NCBI RefSeq assembly: GCF_050947875.1
Contig: NC_134569.1
Location: 187,232,067 to 187,296,066, forward strand
Length of the DNA: 64,000 nt
Direction of reading: 5' to 3'
Source of the DNA: Dermacentor variabilis
Lineage: Eukaryota; Arthropoda; Arachnida; Ixodida; Ixodidae
Shown: positions 22,600 to 32,266 of the stretch, piece after piece
How the letters are laid out: each line of letters starts with the position of its first letter
How positions within the stretch are numbered: the first letter of the stretch is position 1
The notes under the pieces: generated by a model
Seen by the model: the letters and a program-made list of their open reading frames with translations, nothing else
What the model was told of the DNA's origin: nothing
Databases searched by the model: none
Translations under genes and position numbers: made by a program

Positions 22600-23856
22600 T
22601 CAATTAGAAGCCCTTCTCGCGCTCTCCTGGTCTTTGTTGGTCCATTTATTTAGGCAAGTGACATCAAATAGTCGGTATTTTAAGAAACATTCCAGCTTCT
22701 GAACTGTCGCTTCTAACATTTCCTTAGCACAAGAATTGCAATTGATTTGTGTTAGAGGGCTAAAAATAAATAAATAGACTTCCGTTTCAGCCTAACTATT
22801 TAACGCATGCAAAGAAAGTATTCAGGATATTGACGACTATTGCCAGTGACAACGACCCTGCGTCAATGCTGAATAAGGGCAATGCTGAGGACTGGAGAAA
22901 GAATGTATACGTTGTAAATCAACGACAATCAAGAAAATCAAGCTGAATCAACTAAGGCCAGACTTAGTGAACATTGCACTAGCTGCGCAAGAGCAATTTC
23001 AGTGCGGCGGCCGCATTCTGATAGGGGCTAAATGCAAAAACTCCATTCTCCAGTGCATTCGGGGCGCGTTAAATAGGCTCTGGTGGTCCAAATTAATCCG
23101 TAGTCCTTCGCCACGGCGTGCCTCATAATGAAGTCGTGGTTTTGGTACGGGAAAACCCCAGAATTCAATAAGCAGATTTCGTTATTGGCGGGCGAGTTGA
23201 TTTGGCTATCTCGTATTGCTAACGGCTACTCGATTTTCTATCTGACTGATGTTTTATAGAGCCGCAGCTGAGTATCAACGGGGCGAGAGGCATAACTTGC
23301 CCAGTCTTTGTTTGCACTTGCTTGTTAAGTGGTAATTGTGCAGTTCCCGGTTACTCAGAACGTAGATACCAAGTTACTATGTTAGTTCCAATTAGTGAAG
23401 TTCACGTTAGTTAGTGATGCGTTATTCCACAAGGCATGTCACTACTAGGCAAGTAGGAACCATCCAGTTTTTGCACTTCCATACATGAGGTTTTATTACC
23501 ACAACGGGAATGCAAGGATTTGTGTTATCAAAATCGGATTTAAGGGCTAAATGAAAGGCACGTGAGCTCATTTATTATTAGACTAGGCAATGATTGGGGG
23601 TAGTTGTATGGTGATTCATGAATACAAACTAGGGAAAGCATTAGACCCAATACTGACCTTTGTTAGATGCTGCCACAGAGAAAAGGGCCGTTACATATGT
23701 TAGCGGCAACAAGTTACGTGAACTTGCACTGAAAATATTCGGTTCTTTTCTTACATTGAAACTGAGATGAGGTTCACTGTTCGAAATCAATATTAATGAA
23801 AATAAGTGCTCTATAATAAACCAAACAACTGAAGTCCTGTAAAATTGAATGAACAA
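22600..23856 (-). CDS. Candidate three-exon gene for a small cysteine-containing secreted protein (gene X)
   Basis: Proposed exons on the minus strand: 23856-23755, 23546-23500 and 22759-22600. Exon 1 starts MFIQFYRTSVVWFIIEHLFS, a long hydrophobic signal-like segment, and ends in phase 0 at AAT|GTAAGA. Exon 3 follows TTATTTATTTTTAG and reads INCNSCAKEMLEATVQ, LECFLKYRLFDVTC and a charged tail to TGA at 22600-22602; it needs two bases from the previous exon. The short exon 2 (after TTTCATTTAG, before GTAATA) satisfies both phases and supplies TG of a Cys codon. Total 102 residues with five cysteines after the signal. Exon 3 is the strongest part; exon 2 is weak. A SINE copy lies in the second intron. 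No family recognised. Confidence 0.35.
23005..23175 (+). mobile_element. Partial SINE (body without tRNA head)
   Basis: GCTAAATGCAAAAACTCC, GGTGGTCCAAATTAATCCG, CGGCGTGCCTCATAATGA and AAAACCCCAGAATT match the body of the SINE copies at 3841-4385 and 29447-29665. The tRNA-like head is missing. It lies in a proposed intron of the minus-strand candidate gene X. Confidence 0.7.
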
Positions 23857-23995
23857 CTCCGAATTTGTTTGACCGGAGTTCTATTTGCCGATGCAGTTCC
23901 TCCGAAAAGACGTGTTCATTGACTATAAACAAACAAATGGCAACGAAGTGCTTGACAACGTGAGTGGAACTGATGTGCTTCAGATGGCAATCTTG

Positions 23996-24250
23996 TTACA
24001 ATAATTGCTGTATAATTATTCCAACTGCTGTTACACTCGTCAAAATGCGCAAGTGGCCGGACAAAGAACTGATGACATAATTATGCACACGAAGACTTTC
24101 GCTGAGCCAGAGCCCCGTCTCGCCAACACATATCCTGTCTTCCATGCGGTCGTCTAATGTCGTTGCAGGTATTAGTTGTGAATAAAGCGTTCTATAACTT
24201 TCTCGATGTCGTTTCGGTGCTGCTGGCACTGGCTGCCTGCCATGAATTTG
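23996..24250 (-). other. Candidate exon, unknown protein
   Basis: An 85-codon frame opened by a possible 3' splice site (TTGTTTTCGTTGAATCATAACAG) at 24250 and closed by TAA at 23996. It includes PATTLDDRMEDRICVGETG and GLWLSESLRVHNYVIS. A weak donor (AGT|GTAACA) lies at about 24030. The composition looks protein-like but I recognise no domain. Upstream exons are not identified. Confidence 0.25.
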
Positions 24251-24329
24251 CTGTTATGATTCAACGAAAACAACACAACGTTGTTCTTGCTGTTTTCCAA
24301 ATTAAATTACACCTGCCCATGAGGGAAAT

Positions 24330-24420
24330 TTTAATGCGATAGCGTTAAGGGCCCGGTGTCGCAGAAAATTTGGTGTTGGCGGCGGCGTCCGATTTCGGCG
24401 TCGGCGTCCGTACGAAGATT
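24330..24420. repeat. Dispersed repeat fragment (GCGATAGCGTTAAGGGCCC)
   Basis: TTTTAATGCGATAGCGTTAA then GGCGGCGTCCGATTTCGGCG with simple GGCGTC repeats. A sequence of this form recurs widely in tick DNA. The GCGATAGC motif is the complement of the TGCTATCGC ends of the repeats at 18350 and 30230, so the three may be related. Confidence 0.4.
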
Positions 24421-25900
24421 TTCGTACCACCATATCCACGCCCTCCATGTGGCGCAAGCAAGTTACTCAACTAGCTGCATTTCTCAAGCTTCAATACTGA
24501 GAAATATCGTAGAGTATGGCTTGCCCAACGCCTACAGACATGATATCGTCGGATTGTGATTTGAATATACGAAAAAACATAATTATGTTGCGTACATTTT
24601 CTTCTGTTCTGTGAACTAGGAACCCCGGTCACAATTGAACAAATGTTTAATTATGCAGTGCTCAAGTCTGGTTTCAGCTTGAACGCTACGTCCCACTCCT
24701 GAATAAGTGCAGCCAATTTGTGTCCCTGCAAGCAGGCCAATTCATATTAAGCAGCGAGTCAGGTTATCGGTTTCATTAGGAAATTTCTAATTTACTGGTG
24801 CGTTAAGTAGATGAGTTAGGAACAACTCCTCTAAAAGTGTACACGTCAACAATGGCCCGAACATGCAACGATGATTGTGACGGCCACAGATTTTGCTACC
24901 GAAAATGCTGCTTATACGGAGGAATACTGCGTGCGTGCGCTTCAGGTACACGGGAGCTCAAAGGCGAGCACCGAAGCAACATGTATCGCGCTCTCGTAAA
25001 ATCACGGAAACCATAGAGTTGGCTAATATTCTTCGGCACCATTCGCTAGGAGGTGTAGGACATTTCTTCATTTCCGAATACTTTTGACCTTCCACTTCAA
25101 GCACAAAATCAAATTCATATTTTTTGGTGCACCTTAAGCGAGCCCTTTCAAGAGAACAGGGCAGATATAATTCCGAGAAAAAAACTGATCTGTTGTTTTT
25201 GCACGATTTGGAATACCCGGATGTTTCTTTTCTTGAAAAAAAGTTGCGCCCATTTTCGTCTTCGTGAATTTTTATTTTTTAAACAAATGACCTTTCCGAA
25301 ACCTACAGCATGTAGCGGAGTGCCGCGCCTGCCTTTTTACCTTTGCTATGGGAAAGAAAGCTCCAAGAGGGCAGCGCCCAATTTTCTCCAATTTAGCGGT
25401 ATTGTCAACGTTCAAGCAAACAAAAAACTCAATAATCAACTCTAGCCCCAAACACTACCTATATTATCTGAAGTACGTTGTTTGCATGTGCGCCTCCTTC
25501 AGCGTCATATTCTGATTCAGTTTTTTTTTTCGTTGAAAAGCCTACAGTTTGGAACTTGATGAGATGGCCAGATCGAAGGAGGCTCGCAGAAGCATTTATA
25601 GCAATCTGTGTGCTAGGACCTCTCATGGTAACAAGTCCAATCAGTGGGACACGATGCGAACCGCACCGTCCACAACCAGTTCGTTGTATTCAAAGCTCGC
25701 GGAGTAACAGCGTGCATGGACGGGGAAAGGGTGGGCTTTACAGGTAATCACTACGCGTTTCTTAATGTTGACATTTCATGTGCTCCTGCCTCCGAAAGCT
25801 TCTTTGTGTAAGCTTTGTGATTCAGCTGTTCATAAACAGTACCGTGCATACAGGTTACACGTAAACTTGAGACATTCCACATCACCACGCTTGATATAGC
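24421..25900. other. No firm gene; possible plus-strand exon 25547-25743
   Basis: Mostly unassigned. One segment on the plus strand, after a T-run and CTACAG at 25546, contains ATG at 25559 with RRLAEAFIAICVLGPLMV (hydrophobic) and runs open to CAG|GTAATC at 25743/25744. It could be a first coding exon with a signal peptide, but the start context is poor and the opposite strand also has candidate exons nearby. Confidence 0.3.
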
Positions 25901-25906
25901 TCTCAC

Positions 25907-26005
25907 ATTTATTGATGGCAGCATTGTTCGATGCAATGTCTTGAAGTCATTCAGAATTTCTCCAGAACAGAAGCCAGTACCGGAGTTACACAGCATCGAC
26001 CAGCA
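25907..26005 (-). other. Candidate exon, cysteine-containing
   Basis: Minus-strand segment CWSMLCNSGTGFCSGEIL, continuing to LHRTMLPSIN and then AAT|GTGAGAGC, a good donor. Without splicing the frame runs on to a TAG at 25751. The 3' splice site at its start is uncertain (a weak AAAG near 26006). Unknown family. Confidence 0.25.
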
Positions 26006-26197
26006 TTTACTTTATGTCGCCCATAGGGCTACACAGCGGGCAACAAAGCTGGCCTGTAAAGCAAGTCACCAAACTGAGAAAAGAAAAAAATAAATTGCGG
26101 TGAAGAGTGGGTAACGGACGCGTGCTTACTGGATGTACTGATTGATTCGTTTTTCCTTGCAATCTATTCCTGAAGTGAAGCCATACGTCTACCAGAT

Positions 26198-26373
26198 CTA
26201 TGAACATCGCTTATTCTTTTTTTCAACTTTTGTCCCATTATCCCAGGAACCGCAACTGCCAAGGACAACATTTTCTCCGGTATTTAGTCCTCTGACGGAA
26301 AAATCCAGCCTAGCAAAATTATCTCCTTGGGGTTGAGAATCAATGTTCCACAAGAGATTCACTGTCAAGAATG
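26198..26373 (-). other. Candidate terminal exon, unknown protein
   Basis: After a strong 3' splice site on the minus strand (GGTTGTATCTAATTTTTTAG) the frame is open for 57 codons to TAG at 26198-26200: FLTVNLLWNIDSQPQG, DNFARLDFSVRGLNTG, ENVVLGSCGSWDNGTK and a basic end KKNKRCS. This is the most protein-like stretch of the TE-poor island and needs two bases plus one from an upstream exon. I do not recognise the family; no polyadenylation signal is obvious within the next 60 bases. Confidence 0.35.
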
Positions 26374-26674
26374 CTAAAAAATTAGATACAACCAGCGGGG
26401 AATTAGAAAAGGGAGAGTACGATAATATTAGGTTTAAATTCTACTTTGTCAAAAAGGAGATCAACTAATTTAATTATGCTAGTTCCTACGGCTACTGAGA
26501 AAGAGGGCCGAAAATGTGGCCTAAAATACGGGACAAGTATAGGGCCTAGCCTGTTCCCTTGAAGCTTTATGTGATCTACAAAAGCAACATTTCAAAACAA
26601 CTCTAATATTTCTCTTTTTGGTGGGTAATGTGCTGTCGCGCTTTATTATCCCAACTGTGCATTTGTTATTTCAG

Positions 26675-26724
26675 ACCCTACTTATCCGACTTGAGAAGCG
26701 AAGAACAATCTTGAACATTGCCAG
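26675..26724 (+). other. Possible internal exon with consensus splice sites
   Basis: Plus strand: TTTGTTATTTCAG|ACCC at the start and GCCAG|GTAAGT at the end, 50 bp apart. Phase 0 is open (TLLIRLEKRRTILNIA). Both splice signals are near consensus, but 50 bp is too short to judge coding, and most of the other exon-like signals lie on the other strand. Confidence 0.25.
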
Positions 26725-27271
26725 GTAAGTATTCAGACATGAAATCATTTCGAATTCAACGATAAATGTTGAGAAACGCCGAATTTCATGCATCGTACGC
26801 TATTTAATTGTGCCTAAGCGTCCTCGAAGTATCACGACATTCAGCCAGTGATGACGATGGGAGAGCACGATAAAGCAGCACTGTTCATCGTTTGTTTAGG
26901 TACGCTATGGCATAATATAAGCTAACAAATAAATAAGTAAATGAATACATAAATATTAAAAATACAAATAATTAAATATTTAAAATTATATAGGCACTTT
27001 GTCATTTTAAGCAATATGTAGCGTGATTGGTTTAAGTCATCTTGTGCTCTTGCACAGTAGGCCCTTGACGCACCTTTCTGAAGCACAAATGCAATGCGGT
27101 TGTGTATTATCCTTCACTATTGCCCTGCAGATTCTACATACTCCCAACAAAAAAAGGGTGGTAACACAGTAAAGATTTGCCATTTGTTACATGCAGGCAA
27201 CTATTAAGTAGATTATTTAGCAGCCTTTTTTTAATAAGCACACAGCCATGGTGAACCACTCACCACTTCGT

Positions 27272-27484
27272 TCAGGAATAAGTGACTGTCGTATGTGGGG
27301 TATTCAAGCGTTCTGGCGAAGCTCTATCTTGGTTTTTCTCTTTGATATGTATTTGAGTTTGCCGGACCACTAACTTGTGCTGCGTTATTAGAGTCAAGTT
27401 GAATGCCCCCTTCCAAATTCTAGAAAATCTCTCTCGAGTGTTTATAGTGCAGACATAGCAGTTGGCTGCGGGAAGAGAACTGCT
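27272..27484 (-). other. Candidate terminal exon, unknown protein
   Basis: After TCCCAATTTTCTGTCAAG the minus strand reads 70 codons to TGA at 27272: NCYVCTINTRERFSRIW, KGAFNLTLITQHKLVVRQ and a hydrophilic tail ending HTTVTYS. An alternative acceptor (CTCTTCCCGCAG) would start it at 27465. No domain recognised; C-x2-C near the start. Confidence 0.3.
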
Positions 27485-27628
27485 CTTGACAGAAAATTGG
27501 GACCGGTTATTACGCGAATATTGTGGCATTTGTTTATGTTTTATATGCCTTCTTCTTATCCCCAAGAAGAGGACCACATGCAAGTGCGCTACCTAAAAAT
27601 ACATCACATTGGGCGTTCGTGCGCGTCC

Positions 27629-27767
27629 CTAAACAAGTTGATATGCAACTTCAGGCCCGATATGAATTTTTGAGGACTCCGCAATGGCCACTTGACCGGT
27701 TCGATAGGCCCCACTACTGCAGCACTCTTCCGAATAGCTCAAAACAACTGCAACTTTATGATGTACA
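27629..27767 (-). other. Candidate exon, unknown protein
   Basis: Minus strand: HHKVAVVLSYSEECCSSGAY, RTGQVAIAESSKIHIGPEV then a TAG at 27629-27631. The possible 3' splice site (TTACCCGTTAG) is mediocre and the phase does not match the exon at 28179-28391, so an intermediate exon or decay must be assumed. Unknown family. Confidence 0.25.
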
Positions 27768-28178
27768 CTAACGGGTAATTCTTTTTCTTGGATCAGAAGA
27801 ACCATACTGCTCAAACTTACTTCAGCAACTATGAACGATTTCTTAAGCATCTCGAATGCTCTTTCACAAAATCATATACCTGTGTTATAATCATCCTGGC
27901 CGCATGATCGTAAAATCACGTGAATACGTGATCTTCTTGTATTCGCATAATTACATTCGGTTACAAAAGGCCACCTCTCAGAATAATTTAAGTGCTGTTG
28001 AAGGACTTCGCATCCCCTACGTCCGTCAATTCTTACTCTAGCAAAGTTCACATTGAAATTGTATTATTCACGCAGCTTATGCAATTTTCTACCAACATGG
28101 AAAATCTACGCAAACTGAGTAACTGTTTCAACCTAAAATGCATATATTTATCACCAATAAAAATATTCAACTTCTCAC

Positions 28179-28391
28179 CTTCACGAACAACTTCCCTGCA
28201 TTTATATAGTTGAAGGCACGCTCACAAGGACTTCCCCACAGCTCAATTGTGTCTGTGTATAACTCAAGTCCAACACCTGTACTGGCAGTCACGCATTCTG
28301 AATCTTCTCTACCCTGGATACTCACTGTAGTGCTGCCTAGCAACAAACTGTTTTTCAGACGCTTGCCTTTCAGATCATATTTGTGGTACTT
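28179..28391 (-). other. Candidate exon, unknown protein
   Basis: Minus strand, 71 open codons ending at AAG|GTGAGAAG (a good donor): LKNSLLLGSTTVSIQG, REDSECVTASTGVGLELY, TDTIELWGSPCERAF and NYINAGKLFVK. The start is limited by a TAG at 28392 that could itself be a weak acceptor. Composition is that of a folded extracellular protein with two cysteines. Unknown family. Confidence 0.3.
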
Positions 28392-29446
28392 CTACATTTC
28401 TTTCAGTTACAAGTCGAGTGTTTTACAGCTAATGGAGAATACTACTGAAACCGAAACTTGATTCTTTTTCGTATAGCTTACAGTACTGGATCCCAGTCGT
28501 GAAACAAATACTGCTTCTCAAGCACGAAAATAGCAATTACCTGATCACACCAGCTCTTGTATCCTGCTTAATATTATTTATGTTTTTTTTTCTTAGCAGA
28601 GCAAATTGCACGTACTAGCGGTGACGATAGCTCATTAGCGTGTTGCTACTGCACCAAGGTGATCGCAAGGGCTGCGTCGAAACTGCTCATAAGAAAAAGT
28701 GCTTAAATGAAATGAAAAGCGTGACTTCTCAGCAGTTGTTTACACTCAAAGTAGCTACGTACATTTCCTGATTAAAAAGCCCATTGCAGCTTCATGTGCT
28801 TTTTTATTACTAGTTAAAAATTTCAGCGTCCCAATCAAGGTAGATTACCCAAACGTGCGTGCTCAACTTGTCGTGTTTTTCCATGTGTCCAAGTATTTCT
28901 GACTAGCCGGTCGAACATACTACAGTGAGGGACATGGACAGGAACGTTTAAGCTATACGACCCGAACGTTAATTTTCGAAAACAGGTATATGTCAAGTTT
29001 GGCGGCATTTAACTTGAACTAAGATTGCTGTAGGAAGGTGATCAGTTCGTTTTTTTTTCTCTTGTTTACATATTCGGAGGCGACTTCATGCGAATATATG
29101 AAATATTCGGGCCAAGGGTTCTCAGACGGCACATCGTGAGCTCAGTAAAAATCACGCTATTAGTGGCTTCACTTCTTTTGGCAAAAGCTTTACATATAGC
29201 GGAGCGAGAAGAACTACAGAGGCCGAAGAAATCGCTTCTAAAAGGACGACGAGCTCGTGTGTTATTAATGTCAATTGGCATTTGGACTGTGCCTGCACAT
29301 TCTCTGGAATGTGCGCTGTGCTACTCAGTACCATTATTCAAACTTTTGTGATTAGGGGTACCGTCAAAAGACGATAATGACCATATTCGGACATTTTGCA
29401 CGCATAGGTATCTTGACCTCGCATGCGGCACCTACCGAAGCAGAGT

Positions 29447-29665
29447 GAGGAAGCCGCAGTGGTTGCTATGATGTTGGGCTGCGAAGTACGAGGTCACAGG
29501 ATCGAATCCTGGCCACGACGGCCATATTTCGATGCGTGCTAAATGTTAACCACCCGTGAAATTAGATTTAGGTGCACGTTAAAGAACCCGAGGTGGTCCA
29601 AATTTCTGGACTCCCTTACTACGGCATGCGTCGTAATCAAATCCTGGTTTTTGAGGTAAGGACAT
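29447..29665 (+). mobile_element. Full-length tRNA-derived SINE
   Basis: The head GCCGCAGTGGTTGCTATGAT (A-box region) and GGATCGAATCCTGG (B box, RNA polymerase III promoter) is followed by the body CCCGAGGTGGTCCAAATTTC, ACGGCATGCGTCGTAATC and a GGTTTTTGAGG end. It lacks a foldable acceptor stem as a true tRNA gene, so it is a SINE and not a tRNA. Confidence 0.75.
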
Positions 29666-30006
29666 ACAAAGGATGCGATGGAAGACGTAGACAAAGGCGA
29701 GGCCTTTGATGGGCACTTGCTGCTCTATTCTTGACCCACCGCTCACTATAGTTCCGGTATGCACTATATGCAGCAAGGTAACCAACGTGGACATGGCGTA
29801 AAGGTAGAAAAGAGGACAAACGAAAGAACAAAGGTTGCGGTTGCACACGAAAACTGAAGCATCAATTTCGATAGAAAATGTTTGCCAGATACACGAAGTA
29901 AGGAAAGCAGTTTTATCACCCATATAATCTTCGAAACATTCGCATAATAAGTAAATTAACAAGCATGGTGTCACACGCACAAAGGCAAGCATAAGCACAT
30001 CTCATT

Positions 30007-30039
30007 CAATGACCGCAGACATCCTGTCTGCGGTCATTG
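30007..30039. repeat. Perfect 14-bp hairpin
   Basis: CAATGACCGCAGAC, a 5-base loop ATCCT, then the exact reverse complement GTCTGCGGTCATTG. It is isolated; it may be a relic of transposon ends or a structured site. No T-run follows, so a terminator role is not supported. Confidence 0.6.
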
Positions 30040-30229
30040 CACTGGCGTGACAAAGAGCGGCATCCATAGCAACAGCAACTGAACTGTCCTTGGTGCTGCC
30101 TCTCGCCTGATAGCGAAGTAAGCCGCGAGAACACTGCACACACGAAGCTGTCACTTAGACTCTGTGTTCATCGCAGATTTGTTCATCATAGGGCATGCTT
30201 GGGCGCGCGCAGTCGCGCCATACGCAACC

Positions 30230-30490
30230 GTCGCCAAATTAGAATGCGCCCCCCCCTCTCCGGTGCCTTGTGCGCGATGGAAGACGGCACGCTTCCTCCC
30301 CGCTTTCCTCCCTTGCGCGCGGGAAATCAAGCCACCAACCTCGGGTCACCATCGCTCACTTTCACTCGCCCCCACACAGCATACGACGCACAGCCACAAT
30401 GTTATCGCACTCTGACTTTATACGGAACATCACGTCGACGGCAGAAATACTCTTCGGAAGTCCATATATTTGCTATCGCAATATTAGAAA
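30230..30490. repeat. Dispersed repeat, copy 2
   Basis: Second copy of the repeat at 18350-18690, including GGAAGACGGCACG, the CCCTTGCGCGC block, GACTTTATACGGAACAT, GCAGAAAT and TTTGCTATCGCAATATTA. No coding sequence. Confidence 0.6.
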
Positions 30491-30732
30491 AGAAATGCAT
30501 AGTTCTTACAGCGAAAGCTGTATATGACTAACCTTCAATAGTTTTTTCGGCGTGCGGCACAATGGGTTTCTTTGTTTGCTTTGAGTGTGATCACGTGCGG
30601 GTGAAGAGCGGCGACGCAGGTGTAAAAATGCGGAACAGAATAGAACACTCACCATGAAAAATAGCGTCACATCAAGGTTATCCCTGTATATAAGCAGGAG
30701 AGGTATCGGCGCTAAAAACAGCTGCGTTTTCG

Positions 30733-30876
30733 ATGGGGCGTACACGTACAGTTCGTACACCCGAAGAACAACTAGCGTACGAGGAGCACCGGAGGGAACA
30801 GCTACGAAAATATAAACGGCGCCGGCGCCAAACGACCGCCGATGAACAACGTTCCCGCGATGCTGAACTAAAATGA
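30733..30876 (+). pseudogene. Small basic ORF of the STPR/FMBP-like type
   Basis: A 47-codon frame from ATG at 30733: MGRTRTVRTPEEQLAYEEHR, then a basic region with KRRRR and DEQRSRDAE, closed by TGA at 30874-30876. Reading past the TGA continues in the same style (QSQARA), so the stop is probably secondary. The charged 23-residue-like pattern recalls STPR DNA-binding repeats of the FMBP-1 type that occur in transposon-related arthropod genes. It is followed by a foldback. Identification is tentative. Confidence 0.35.
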
Positions 30877-31022
30877 CAATCGCAAGCCCGGGCAACCATC
30901 CCACTCTGTGAAGATGGAATGGCAGCGAAAGCACTTTGCTTATCGTTTGTGAGCTCTGACTGTCGTCAGCTTTCGCTGCCATTCCGTTTTCAGAGGGTGG
31001 AATGGTTGTCATTTTTTTTAGT
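30868..31022. repeat. Foldback with ~37-bp arms
   Basis: CATCCCACTCTGTGAAGATG plus GAATGGCAGCGAAAGC (about 30897-30933) pairs with the reverse complement of 30971-31008 (GCTTTCGCTGCCATTC, CAGAGGGTGGAATGG), and CTAAAATGACAA at the left pairs with TTGTCATTTTTTTTAG at the right. Probably a small non-autonomous element; no target duplication identified. Confidence 0.55.
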
Positions 31023-31283
31023 TCAAGCCATTAGCCATATGAAATGAACCATTCTTTTTACGGTGCGCACACAACTAGCGCGAAGCGGCGACACCCACAG
31101 AAAACGAGAACACGCTAGCAAAAGCTGCAGTGCGGACCGTTTGCCAAGACCGGCCGCTGATATCGTCTCTGTGATGTGAAGCTGCTCATACGCGCAAATC
31201 TCTATATTATGCAGCATTTCGTGAACATTGCTTGTTAACGCGGCATGGTTTCCACTGTATTTGACGCATAAAAAATTCGCAGC

Positions 31284-31338
31284 ATGCGCCACTCTTGTGG
31301 TGCCATCAATTGCACAAGCAAGCAGTTAAACTTTGGTA
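31284..31338 (+). pseudogene. Possible THAP zinc-finger N-terminus (fragment)
   Basis: ATG at 31284 reads MRHSCGAINCTSKQLNFGN, resembling the start of a THAP domain (short N-terminal strand, C-x4-C). The next Cys/His pair is not present because LINE sequence begins at about 31339. THAP domains occur in P-element-like transposases and in host genes; either origin is possible. Confidence 0.35.
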
Positions 31339-32160
31339 ATGTGTGGCCTGTAAGTAATTTACCTTGGTAAACGTACTTCTTCGTGGACTTTAGAGGCTGA
31401 CTGGCGATCCTGCACGCTTGTTCCATTGCCCGGCTATTGATTATTATCTTTGTCCTCCGCATATTAATCTTGCAACCCCACTCTTATACTCTCTCTGTTA
31501 AGGTCCTCAATCATATCTTGTAACTCGTCCCCAGTGTAGTTGGCCAGCACAATGTCATTTGCAAATCTGAGGTTGCCTTACTCTTAAGCCTTCCCTGATC
31601 ATGCGAAGGAAATTTACGGGACAATAAAAAAAACATGGGTTGGAGCGCATTCGGAAGACATTGTTAGATGCTGACTGGAAGCTTGCCATTATCATTAAAA
31701 AGAAAGGTGTACAATCAATGCATTCTATCGGTGCTGAGATATAGGGCCGAAACTTGGAGACTAACAAAAAAGCTCGAAAACAATCTAGAGACCGTGCAAA
31801 GAGCGATGGAACGAAGAATGTTAGGCATAACGTCATGTGACCGGAAGAGAGCGGTTTGGATCAGAGAGCGAACAGGGATAGACGATATTCTAATTGACAT
31901 GAAGAGAAAGAAATGGAGCTGGGCAGGTCATGTAATGCGTAGGTTAGATAAACGGTGGACCATTAGGGTTACAGAATGGGTGCCAGGAGAAGGCAAGCGC
32001 AGTAGAGGACGGCAGATGACTAGGTGGGGTGATAAAATTTAGAAATTCGCCGGCGCTAGCAGGAATGGGTCGGCCCAGGATAGAGTGATTGGAGATCACA
32101 GTTAAAGGCCTTCGTCCTGCAGTGGACGTAAAATAGCCTGTTTCTGATGATGAATGTGGG
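31339..32160 (+). mobile_element. RTE LINE copy with inverted 5' segment
   Basis: The 3' segment (about 31629-32160) is in plus orientation and includes the 3' UTR (GCCTTCGTCCTGCAGTGGAC) and a GATGATGA tail. The 5' segment (31628-31339) contains the immediately upstream part of the same LINE in minus orientation: REGLRVR, an FADDIV-like block, MRRTKIIINSRAMEQ, KKYVYQGKLLTG. Only about 15 codons are missing between the two. This is the arrangement produced by twin priming during retrotransposition. Confidence 0.8.
31629..32042 (+). pseudogene. RTE LINE reverse transcriptase, C-terminal part
   Basis: Reads LTGSLPLSLKRKVYNQCILS, AETWRLTKKLENNLETVQRA, MERRMLGI and KWSWAGHVMRRLDKRWTIRV to a TAG at 32042: the C-terminal thumb of RTE-clade ORF2. 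It lacks the endonuclease and the catalytic palm in this orientation, so it is non-functional. Confidence 0.85.
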
Positions 32161-32266
32161 GCCTCTGAGATTTCACATCGCATCAAATCTTTGAATGACG
32201 TGTTCAGCTAATATACAGCCACCTTTCAGCCTAATGAGCCGAGAAACAGAGATCGAACCTTGCAAA

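Noticed and set aside
28601..28707. Plus-strand terminal exon after a long T tract (Cys-rich ACCYCTK)
   Set aside because: It opens after a good acceptor but no upstream exon of matching phase was found, and neighbouring candidates are on the other strand.
29447..29520. tRNA gene-like sequence with an A-box and a B-box
   Set aside because: The sequence continues into a SINE body shared with other copies and lacks a complete acceptor stem; it is a SINE head.
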